Assembly (NCBI RefSeq): GCF_009758125.1 | Contig: NZ_WRXO01000005.1 | Span: forward strand, 62,001-126,000 | Direction: 5' to 3' | DNA: 64,000 bases | Origin: Chitinophaga oryziterrae | Lineage (GTDB): Bacteria; Bacteroidota; Bacteroidia; Chitinophagales; Chitinophagaceae | Shown: positions 9,311 to 15,475 of the stretch, one piece after another | Numbering within the stretch: position 1 is the first letter of the stretch | Layout of the letters: the number at the start of each line of letters is the position of its first letter | The notes under the pieces: model-generated | What the model saw: only the letters and a program-made list of their open reading frames with translations | What the model was told of the DNA's origin: nothing | Databases searched by the model: none | Translations under genes and position numbers: made by a program

Positions 9311-9910
9311 ATGATTAAAACTGGAAATCCAATTATCAGTATATATACGGAGATGACGCCTAACCCGGAAACAATGAAGTTTGTAGCCAACAAGCTGTTG
9401 TATCCAGGCAAGCACATCGATTTTCCGGATGAAGCCAGTGCAAAACCCTCTCCTTTAGCGTCAGAGCTGTTCAGCTTTCCGTTTATCAGAGGCGTTTTTA
9501 TTATGGCGAATTTCATCACCCTTACCAAAACATCTGAAACAGACTGGAACGATATCATACCTACTATCAAAGCATTCCTGAAAGAATACCTGGAAGATAA
9601 CAACAGGCCTATCGTGAATGAGGATGAGATAGTAATAACCAAAGAATCTGCCAGTAATGAGGTGAGTGCGGATGATACTGATGTAGTGAAACGTATTAAG
9701 GAATTACTTGAAAATTACGTGAAGCCTGCAGTAGAAATGGACGGAGGAGCAATACAATTTAAAGATTACAACGAAGGTACGGTGACGTTAATGCTGCAGG
9801 GATCCTGTTCAGGCTGCCCATCTTCTATGATTACGCTGAAGGCCGGTATCGAAGGCATGATGAAGCGGATGATCCCGGAAGTGAGAGAAGTAGTGGCAGA
9901 AGCAGAATAA
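9311..9910 (+). CDS. NifU-like Fe-S scaffold protein (Nfu)
   Basis: 199 residues in two domains. Residues about 10-95 match the Nfu N-terminal domain (SIYTEMTPNPETMKFVANK, then FPFIRGVFIMANFITL). Residues about 120-195 are the NifU C-terminal domain with the cluster-binding CxxC in GSCSGCPSSMITLKAGIE. The protein carries [4Fe-4S] clusters to apo-enzymes in the cytoplasm. The gene stands alone, with its own promoter at 9280 and a terminator at 9945, which fits a housekeeping role. The minus-strand frame overlapping its start is a shadow. Confidence 0.95.
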   Translation: MIKTGNPIISIYTEMTPNPETMKFVANKLLYPGKHIDFPDEASAKPSPLASELFSFPFIRGVFIMANFITLTKTSETDWNDIIPTIKAFLKEYLEDNNRPIVNEDEIVITKESASNEVSADDTDVVKRIKELLENYVKPAVEMDGGAIQFKDYNEGTVTLMLQGSCSGCPSSMITLKAGIEGMMKRMIPEVREVVAEAE

Positions 9911-9944
9911 GCCATAGTTGAGAGAATGATAGTGTTAAAAATGG

Positions 9945-9971
9945 AGCACAGTCTTATGACTGTGCTTTTTT
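9945..9971 (+). terminator. Rho-independent terminator after nfu
   Basis: Nine-base stem AGCACAGTC/GACTGTGCT (9945-9953, 9958-9966) with TTAT loop, followed by five T residues. Confidence 0.85.
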
Positions 9972-9993
9972 ATTGCCGGTAGCGGTCTGTACG

Positions 9994-10001
9994 TATATTT
10001 G
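9994..10001 (+). promoter_or_regulatory. -7 element of pnuC, leaderless spacing
   Basis: TATATTTG matches TAnnTTTG exactly and ends only 4 bases before the pnuC ATG at 10006, so transcription probably starts at or within the start codon. A TTG about 19 bases upstream (9973) could be the -33 element; it also explains why a longer frame appears to begin there. Confidence 0.7.
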
Positions 10002-10005
10002 CGAC

Positions 10006-10620
10006 ATGAATTTTGAGGTTATTTACCAGAGTTTTCAGGAGGGGGTTCACGCCATGAGCTGGCTGGAGATTATTGCAGCCCTGTTTGGCGCCGTGAGTGT
10101 TATCTGTAGTATGAAGAACAGCATCTGGTTATACCCTACCGGTCTGGTCAGTACCGGTATCTATGTATACCTGCTTTCCCGCGACCAGTTCAAGCTATAC
10201 GCAGAAGCCACAATGAACGTGTATTACTTTGTCATGAGCGTATACGGCTGGTATCACTGGGCGAAAAAGAATGATGAGGAAGTAGTGTCTGTTGAATGGA
10301 CGACCCGCCGGGAATGGGTCATCGCTTCTTTAATTACATTAATTGGCTGGGGAACATTTTATTATCTGCTTAAAAACTTTTCCAACTCAGATGTACCATT
10401 GGTCGATGGATTTGTGTCAGCAACTGCCTGTAGCGGCATGTGGTTACTGGCCAAAAGGAAAATAGAGAACTGGCTGGTACTGAATGTTTCCAACCTGGTA
10501 GCTATTCCTCTTTTATTTCATAAAAAGCTGGTTCCTACCGCTATGTTAACAATCTTCCTGTTTATTGTTGCGGTGTTTGGTTATTTTAGCTGGCAGAGGA
10601 TCTATAAGAAAGCGGTATGA
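10006..10620 (+). CDS. pnuC: Nicotinamide riboside transporter PnuC
   Basis: 204 residues, a multi-pass inner-membrane protein of the PnuC family. The motif LEIIAALFGAVSVICSMKNSIWLYPTGLVST and the tryptophan-rich YYFVMSVYGWYHW are typical; about seven hydrophobic segments are visible. It imports nicotinamide riboside for NAD salvage by facilitated diffusion, trapped by phosphorylation. The kinase gene overlaps by 4 bases (ATGA at 10617), so the two are translationally coupled. I place the start at ATG 10006, not at the in-frame TTG at 9973, because the -7 element lies between them. No riboswitch-like leader is possible given the tiny leader. Confidence 0.94.
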   Translation: MNFEVIYQSFQEGVHAMSWLEIIAALFGAVSVICSMKNSIWLYPTGLVSTGIYVYLLSRDQFKLYAEATMNVYYFVMSVYGWYHWAKKNDEEVVSVEWTTRREWVIASLITLIGWGTFYYLLKNFSNSDVPLVDGFVSATACSGMWLLAKRKIENWLVLNVSNLVAIPLLFHKKLVPTAMLTIFLFIVAVFGYFSWQRIYKKAV

Positions 10621-11141
10621 AGAAAGTAGTTGTCATAGGGCCGGAATCTACCGGTAAGAGTACCCTCAGTGAACAGCTGGCGGCGTACTACAATACCATA
10701 TGGGTACCTGAATATGCGCGTCAATATATAGAGGAGCTGGGCCGGCCATATGAGCAGCACGATCTTTTGCAGATAGCCGAAGGGCAACTGGACCTGGAAG
10801 ATGAAAGGGCTGCGCTGGCGGATAAGTTATTGATTTGCGATACAGACCTGCATGTGATCAAAGTGTGGAGTGAGCATAAGTATAATGGATGTGACCCTTT
10901 GATACAGGCTTATGTTGCTTCCAGGAAATACGATCTGTATTTACTTACCTATATAGATATTCCCTGGCAGGAAGATCCCCAGCGGGAATATCCTGATCCT
11001 AAAATGAGGGAGTACTTTTATAATGTGTATAAAACGATCGTTGCTGATTCCGGCGTACCCTGGGTAGAGATCAGGGGGAGTTCGGAAGACCGGCAGCAGG
11101 CCGCTATTCATGCTATAGACGGACTGCTGAAAGAAGTATAG
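10617..11141 (+). CDS. Ribosylnicotinamide kinase (NadR kinase domain)
   Basis: 174 residues, equal to the C-terminal kinase half of NadR without its adenylyltransferase and repressor domains. The P-loop GPESTGKST occupies residues 8-16; VPEYARQYIEELG and LLICDTDLHVIKVWSEHKY are family motifs; REYPDPKMREYFYNVY forms the lid region. It phosphorylates nicotinamide riboside to NMN in the cytoplasm, trapping what PnuC brings in. Its ATG overlaps the pnuC stop. NMN adenylylation must be done by an enzyme elsewhere in the genome. Confidence 0.92.
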   Translation: MKKVVVIGPESTGKSTLSEQLAAYYNTIWVPEYARQYIEELGRPYEQHDLLQIAEGQLDLEDERAALADKLLICDTDLHVIKVWSEHKYNGCDPLIQAYVASRKYDLYLLTYIDIPWQEDPQREYPDPKMREYFYNVYKTIVADSGVPWVEIRGSSEDRQQAAIHAIDGLLKEV

Positions 11142-11182
11142 CTGAAACGGGCTGGCTTGTAAGTTACCGGATGTTGGTATGA

Positions 11183-11896
11183 TCACTTACCACTTACCAG
11201 CGCTGAAATGTCCGGGTCTCCTGCAAGGAAACGCATTTGCTGCAGGATTCTGCGCTGACGCCAGGCCGTAATACGAGCTGGCGGACTCACGGTATACTTT
11301 ACAGGATTCGGCAGACAGGCTGCTATCATGGCTGCCTGTTCCCTGTTCAGAGAGGCGGCGCTCTTCTGGTAATATTGTTGCGAGGCGGCTTCTATTCCGT
11401 AAATACCATCACCCATCTGGGCAACGTTCAGGTACATCTCAAGGATGCGTTGCTTTCCCCACAGTTTTTCAATCATAAAAGTAAAATATACTTCCAGCCC
11501 TTTGCGCAACCAGCTTCTGCCCTGCCAGAGGAACACGTTTTTGGCTACCTGCTGACTGATAGTGCTTGCACCACGGATCTTTTTACTTTTCTGATTATGT
11601 TTCATCGCCTTCTCGATAGACTTGAAATCGAATCCGTTATGATCAGGAAATAACTGGTCCTCACTGGCCAGTACGGCCAGTTTGCTATGTTGGGAGATTT
11701 CGTCATAATCGGCCCAGGTTTTATGGAACTTTTTATCAGTACCTAAAAGACCGAACCAGTTGGAAATCATTGTAATCGTAATCGGAGGATTAACCCAGCG
11801 TAACAGGATGAGATAAAGTAAATGAGCAATAAACATCACTAACAGCACCCGCTTCAGCCTTCTCCATGTTCTCGGAACAATTCCTTTTGTGTTCAT
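11183..11896 (-). CDS. mtgA: Monofunctional peptidoglycan transglycosylase
   Basis: 237 residues: a single N-terminal membrane anchor (about 16-33) and a GT51 glycosyltransferase domain. The catalytic glutamate is Glu79 in LASEDQLFPDHNGFDF; GASTISQQVAKNVFLW and KWGKQRILEMYLNVAQMGDGIYGIE-type segments follow (motifs RILEMYLN and GIYGIEAASQQYY are visible). It polymerises lipid II into glycan strands at the outer face of the inner membrane and lacks a transpeptidase domain. Gene stands alone; a one-mismatch -7 element (TATCTTTC, 11922-11929 complement) is 26 bases upstream of the ATG. Confidence 0.95.
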   Translation of the reverse strand: MNTKGIVPRTWRRLKRVLLVMFIAHLLYLILLRWVNPPITITMISNWFGLLGTDKKFHKTWADYDEISQHSKLAVLASEDQLFPDHNGFDFKSIEKAMKHNQKSKKIRGASTISQQVAKNVFLWQGRSWLRKGLEVYFTFMIEKLWGKQRILEMYLNVAQMGDGIYGIEAASQQYYQKSAASLNREQAAMIAACLPNPVKYTVSPPARITAWRQRRILQQMRFLAGDPDISALVSGK

Positions 11897-12003
11897 CCAG
11901 ATAGGTTTAGAAAATCGGCCGGAAAGATAATAAGATTATTTAATGTGCGAATGTGTAAATGTAGAATCGTCAGGGATCGTTGCAGTTTCCGTAAATTAGC
12001 AGT

Positions 12004-12621
12004 ATGATTTTGACTTTACATCCGGATAATCCGAATCCCCGTCAACTAAAGATGATCGTTGAGTGTTTGAAAGACGGAGGTGTGATCATCTACCCTACTG
12101 ATACTGTATATGGTATGGGGTGTGACATATCACAACATAAGGCAGTAGAGCGAATCTGCCGCATTAAAGATATCAATCCTGCCAAGGCACAATTCTCGTT
12201 TATATGTTCAGACCTCAGTCATTTATCTGATTACGCAAAGAGTGTGGACACTCCTGTTTTCAGAATGCTGAAGAAAGCCTTGCCGGGTCCTTACACATTT
12301 ATTTTACCAGCCAGTAAAATGGTGCCGAAAATCCTGAAGGCCAAAAAGGATACAGTGGGTATTCGTGTACCCGACAATAATATCTGCCGGGCTATCGTAA
12401 GCGAATTAGGGAATCCTATTATGAGTACTTCTCTTCCTATTGAGAAATACGTGGAAGAATACACGGACCCTGAAATTATTCATGAGAAATTTGGAAAGAT
12501 TGTGGATATAGTGGTGGATGGTGGTATAGGAGGAATGACTTTCTCTACCGTTGTGGATTGTACCGACAGTGAACCGGTACTGATCAGAGAAGGCGCAGGA
12601 AGCTGGGAAGAACTGTTCTAA
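12004..12621 (+). CDS. YciO-type member of the TsaC/Sua5 family
   Basis: 205 residues covering one YrdC domain and no Sua5 C-terminal domain. Family motifs are YPTDTVYGMGCDI (residues 31-43), FSFICSDLSHLS, LPGPYTFIL and VGIRVPDNNICR. The segment GNPIMSTSLPIEKY resembles YciO (which has STSL) rather than TsaC, where STSAN is usual. TsaC/Sua5 makes threonylcarbamoyl-AMP for the t6A tRNA modification; YciO paralogues are much less active and their role is unsettled, so I avoid the name tsaC. A -7-like TAAATTAG (one mismatch) ends near 12000. A small secreted protein follows 18 bases downstream. Confidence 0.9.
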   Translation: MILTLHPDNPNPRQLKMIVECLKDGGVIIYPTDTVYGMGCDISQHKAVERICRIKDINPAKAQFSFICSDLSHLSDYAKSVDTPVFRMLKKALPGPYTFILPASKMVPKILKAKKDTVGIRVPDNNICRAIVSELGNPIMSTSLPIEKYVEEYTDPEIIHEKFGKIVDIVVDGGIGGMTFSTVVDCTDSEPVLIREGAGSWEELF

Positions 12622-12639
12622 ACTTTTAAAACAATGTTT

Positions 12640-12987
12640 ATGAAAAAGGTGATCCTGTTTGTGCTGATTGTTATCTCTATGCCTGGATTGTTAAAGGCCC
12701 AGCAGAAAAAAGTTGCTGCGGGTCAACTATCTGTAGCCCCTCTTTATCCTTTGGTAATTAAGAATAAGTTGACTTTGTCAAGTCCTGTTTTTGCATCTGT
12801 TTTTTCTTCAGCTCCATTACCGGTAACCCCAACGGCAATTTCTCCGGTAGGCCCCCGGGATTATTATCAACAACATTTTGGGTATTTCTGTAAGAGAGAA
12901 TGGAACTGGGAGAAACAAACGAAGGTTCCTGTGAAATTCAGACTGGGAAGCTACCAGGAAGCACAACGAATTGAAGGAAAACAATAG
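12640..12987 (+). CDS. Small secreted protein of unknown function
   Basis: 115 residues, not recognised. A signal peptide is clear (MKKVILFVLIVISMPGLLKAQQ), followed by about 60 residues rich in Ser, Pro and Val, then a C-terminal basic/aromatic part (DYYQQHFGYFCKREWNWEKQTK). One cysteine is left in the mature protein. An ATG two codons earlier (12634) is equally usable. It lies 18 bases after the YciO gene and may share its transcript. Real because of the signal peptide and placement; function unknown. Confidence 0.7.
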   Translation: MKKVILFVLIVISMPGLLKAQQKKVAAGQLSVAPLYPLVIKNKLTLSSPVFASVFSSAPLPVTPTAISPVGPRDYYQQHFGYFCKREWNWEKQTKVPVKFRLGSYQEAQRIEGKQ

Positions 12988-13126
12988 TAGTAGCGGAGTT
13001 TCCTTAAACTAGTTGATTTAGACAAATATATTATTTGACCTTGTCAACCAATTGATTAGCGTTTAAACAGGCTAATTTTGATATAATCAGCAATAGAAAA
13101 GTGCATGGTTAATACGCGTGATCCGT

Positions 13127-13181
13127 GCTTCAGGTATGCTTCATCTATGCTTCAGACATGAAGGAGGTATGAAGGAGACAT
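13127..13181. repeat. Five tandem 11-bp units
   Basis: Five contiguous units with an exact 11-bp period: GCTTCAGGTAT, GCTTCATCTAT, GCTTCAGACAT, GAAGGAGGTAT, GAAGGAGACAT. Units 3 and 5 share the GACAT end, units 1 and 4 the GGTAT end, and the CTTC cores of units 1-3 are complementary to the GAAG cores of units 4-5. Period, unit number and total length (55 bp) equal those of the array at 4343-4397 although the unit sequence is unrelated. Confidence 0.85.
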
Positions 13182-13239
13182 GGGCGAGAGTAGGATGAAC
13201 GTATTATTTAATTTAGCTCCGTAGACTCTGTGTCCATAA

Positions 13240-13440
13240 TAAAACATAATTAGCTCCGACAGGAGCGGCGTGTTTGTAGAAAATACCTTAAACAACAAAA
13301 CAAAGACTCCGTCAGGATTCCCCTGAGTCATAAAGAAGGGGACTCCTGACGGAGTCAATTAAAAAGAATATCAATGTTTGCTACAAGCACGGGGCTCCTA
13401 AGGGAACCTACTATGTTTTGCCACAAACAACAGCGCGTTT
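13240..13440. repeat. Cluster of related hairpin repeats
   Basis: Three or four decayed copies of a hairpin-plus-tail motif. One is GCTCCGACAGGAGC (about 13252-13266) followed by GGCGTGTTTGTAGAAAA. The best stem is 13305-13323 with 13338-13356 (19 bp, one mismatch, 14-base loop), centred on GACTCCGTCAGGA. A third begins near 13376 (GTTTGCTACAAGCA) with GGGGCTCCTAAGGGAACC. A related hairpin is found at 41083-41122. The stems may also terminate the convergent transcripts on each side. Confidence 0.6.
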
Positions 13441-13473
13441 AATTTATTATAAAAGAAGAGGATAACCCCTCAA

Positions 13474-14619
13474 CTATTGTTTAATACCTAATTTCTTAGC
13501 GATAGCAGCAGGCAATGCTTTTTTGTTCAGCATGATGCAGGTGGTTTTGTAAGCAAAGAAAGGTTCGGAGGCATAGAAGTAACCTTTATCAGGATTTAAA
13601 GTTCCCCATGAATTCTTTACACGGAAGAATACTTTACCGGTTTGATCTTTCGCCATACCTACTATATGCATACCATGATCATCCTGTGTTTCGAAGTTGT
13701 CGAATGCCAGTTGTCGAACTTCAGGAGTGATGGTCTTTTCTTTGATAGGCTCTTCGAATGCCTTCTTTTTATCTTCCGGAGTCATATCATCCCAGTCAGT
13801 ATCAGGAACGACCGCCAGACCATCCCGGAAACTAAAGCCTTTTTCGCTTACATCAGAAGCCCATGCAATGGTGTAACCTGTCTGGATAGCATTTTCTGCG
13901 ATAGCTGTGAGATCGGTTAAAGGGACGTTGTATACTCTTTCCCAGTTCCAGTTATCAGGAACTTCCAGCACAAACTGTTCGTAGTAAGGATGATGAGTGA
14001 AGGATGATACCAGTACATAATCATCTGCGTTCAGGCCCAGTTCTTTTGCGAAGGTCTGGGGAGTGTAGCTTTTGCCATTATAATCAAACTGTTTTGGCGC
14101 ATCACCCATGTATGCATTCAGTATACCATCAACCGCAGTTTTCCAGTTAGGGTTGATGATGCCTTCATTGTTGCCAATGCTCTTGGTCATGTTTTCCAGG
14201 AGGCCGGTCATTTCTGCATGGTTGTAAGTCTTTACGCGGTTACCATCGTAGATACTCTGGGGAACCATCCCGTATTCGCGGAGACATAGCAGGTCGTCCG
14301 GGAAGCCGCCACCTTCTCCGAAGTTGGCTTTACCATGCATACGTACATAGTTAACAGCCTTCAGGGGGTACATTCTTCTTACCACGTACATTTCGCTCAG
14401 GTTTACATCTTTACCCTTGCCCATGCGCAGTGCTTCGGCCTGGAAAAAGGATAAACCGGAGAAGGACCAGCAGGTACCGGTACGGCCCTGGTTCTCCACG
14501 TCACCTGCATCCAGATTTTTGATTACGGTAAACTGGTATTTGCTACCTTCTTTGTTGGTGTTTTGTGCCATTGCCGCGCTGGAGCATAATACGGCAAGAC
14601 AAACGATCCATTTCTTCAT
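13474..14619 (-). CDS. C1 (papain-fold, PepC-like) aminopeptidase, exported
   Basis: 381 residues with a signal peptide (MKKWIVCLAVLCSSAAMAQ). The catalytic set of the bleomycin hydrolase/PepC family is present: Gln44 and Cys50 in QGRTGTCWSFS, His in DDHGMHIVGMAKDQ and Asn in RVKNSWG. Cytosolic PepC enzymes trim peptides; the signal peptide here suggests a periplasmic role, common in Bacteroidota. I start at the ATG at 14619: the longer frame from 14658 would begin inside an exact -7 element (14656-14663) and would hide the signal peptide. Confidence 0.93.
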   Translation of the reverse strand: MKKWIVCLAVLCSSAAMAQNTNKEGSKYQFTVIKNLDAGDVENQGRTGTCWSFSGLSFFQAEALRMGKGKDVNLSEMYVVRRMYPLKAVNYVRMHGKANFGEGGGFPDDLLCLREYGMVPQSIYDGNRVKTYNHAEMTGLLENMTKSIGNNEGIINPNWKTAVDGILNAYMGDAPKQFDYNGKSYTPQTFAKELGLNADDYVLVSSFTHHPYYEQFVLEVPDNWNWERVYNVPLTDLTAIAENAIQTGYTIAWASDVSEKGFSFRDGLAVVPDTDWDDMTPEDKKKAFEEPIKEKTITPEVRQLAFDNFETQDDHGMHIVGMAKDQTGKVFFRVKNSWGTLNPDKGYFYASEPFFAYKTTCIMLNKKALPAAIAKKLGIKQ

Positions 14620-14655
14620 TGTTATGGTGATTTGATTTTTGTAAAAACAAGCTGC

Positions 14656-14663
14656 CAAATGTA
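14656..14663 (-). promoter_or_regulatory. -7 element of the C1 peptidase promoter
   Basis: Minus strand TACATTTG, exact TAnnTTTG match, 36 bases upstream of the chosen ATG; it decides the start. Confidence 0.65.
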
Positions 14664-14731
14664 AGGGAAAGCTATGATTGCTGCGGTGGAAAGTATGACG
14701 AACGGACGGTAGGTAGGATACGACAGGGGAA

Positions 14732-15253
14732 TTAATCTGCCGGCCAGTCGTATTGGTTGCGGGTTATCTCCCAGCGCCATAACTGATCATCCGGTTCCTC
14801 ACCGGCAAAGTGCATCCCGGATTTTTGGAGGACTTTGACATAAGCGGTGTATTCGACTTCGGTATGGGCAATCACTTTCTGTACATAAGAGTGATTGAAG
14901 GCGAAGCGGATAAGACCTTGTGTGAATTCGGTACCGTAGCCTTTATCGCGGTATGTAGGGCTGATCTCATATACAATTTCTACGGTGCCGTTACTGTCCG
15001 GGCGACCTTTAAAACCTCCGGCGCCGATCAGGCGCTTGTCTTCTTTGTGGATAACCAGGTAAAAGAACCAACCAAGTAGAGAGGGGTCGTTGCGTAGTTT
15101 GTCGTATGCTACCAGGATTATTTCAGGGTATTCTGTCCAGGATTCGGGGATGTCTATATCCAGCAGTTCACCCAATACGTCCTCACCCTGCAACAGCGCT
15201 TCGAAATGCTGCAGAGAACAAGACAATAATTGTAACCGGGAGGTCAGGATCAT
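14732..15253 (-). CDS. GNAT-family N-acetyltransferase (RimJ/RimL type)
   Basis: 173 residues. Visible GNAT features are the N-terminal LTSRLQLLSCSLQHFEALLQG, the beta-strand GAGGFKGRPDSNGTVEIVYEISPTYRDKGYGTEF with the acetyl-CoA loop (RDKGYG), and the C-terminal VIAHTEVEYTAYVKVLQKSGM. The family acetylates small molecules or protein N-termini; the substrate here cannot be told. Its last codon is close to the C1 peptidase promoter. A 318-base plus-strand frame starting inside it is judged spurious. Confidence 0.88.
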   Translation of the reverse strand: MILTSRLQLLSCSLQHFEALLQGEDVLGELLDIDIPESWTEYPEIILVAYDKLRNDPSLLGWFFYLVIHKEDKRLIGAGGFKGRPDSNGTVEIVYEISPTYRDKGYGTEFTQGLIRFAFNHSYVQKVIAHTEVEYTAYVKVLQKSGMHFAGEEPDDQLWRWEITRNQYDWPAD

Positions 15254-15443
15254 GGCCGAAAGCTAGTAAACGAATTTGTAAAACACAAGAGGGTAAGACG
15301 GGTAATTATGAACAGGGTGAAGTGTGGATACAGTGGAAAATTTTATATAAAGAAGCGTGGTGCATAGTTAAACCCTGGATGACAGGAAGTTTTATAATTA
15401 AGCAGGGGAAACAGGATCCATAAAGATGACAACAAATATATAA

Positions 15444-15468
15444 GGTAGCCGGGCATTACCCGGCTACC
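15444..15468 (-). terminator. Terminator after polA
   Basis: Perfect 10-bp stem GGTAGCCGGG/CCCGGCTACC with a 5-base loop, 8 bases beyond the polA stop; on the minus strand it is followed by the T-rich TTATATATTTGTTG. Confidence 0.75.
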
Positions 15469-15475
15469 GGTAAAA

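Larger units (their letters stand above)
12988..13473. other. 486-bp gene-free stretch with repeats
   Basis: Lies between the convergent small secreted protein and the C1 peptidase. It holds an 11-bp tandem array at 13127-13181 and a block of related hairpins at 13190-13440, listed separately. I see no credible gene; the 68-residue minus-strand frame at 13152-13358 is made of repeat sequence. Confidence 0.7.

Noticed and set aside
9961..10005. Riboswitch leader for pnuC
   Set aside because: The -7 element is 4 bases before the ATG and a terminator of the previous gene fills the rest, so no leader RNA is possible.
13152..13358. 68-codon minus-strand frame
   Set aside because: Composed of the 11-bp array and hairpin repeats.
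15106..15423. 105-codon plus-strand frame
   Set aside because: Starts inside the GNAT gene on the other strand; no signal peptide, no domain, mixed composition.
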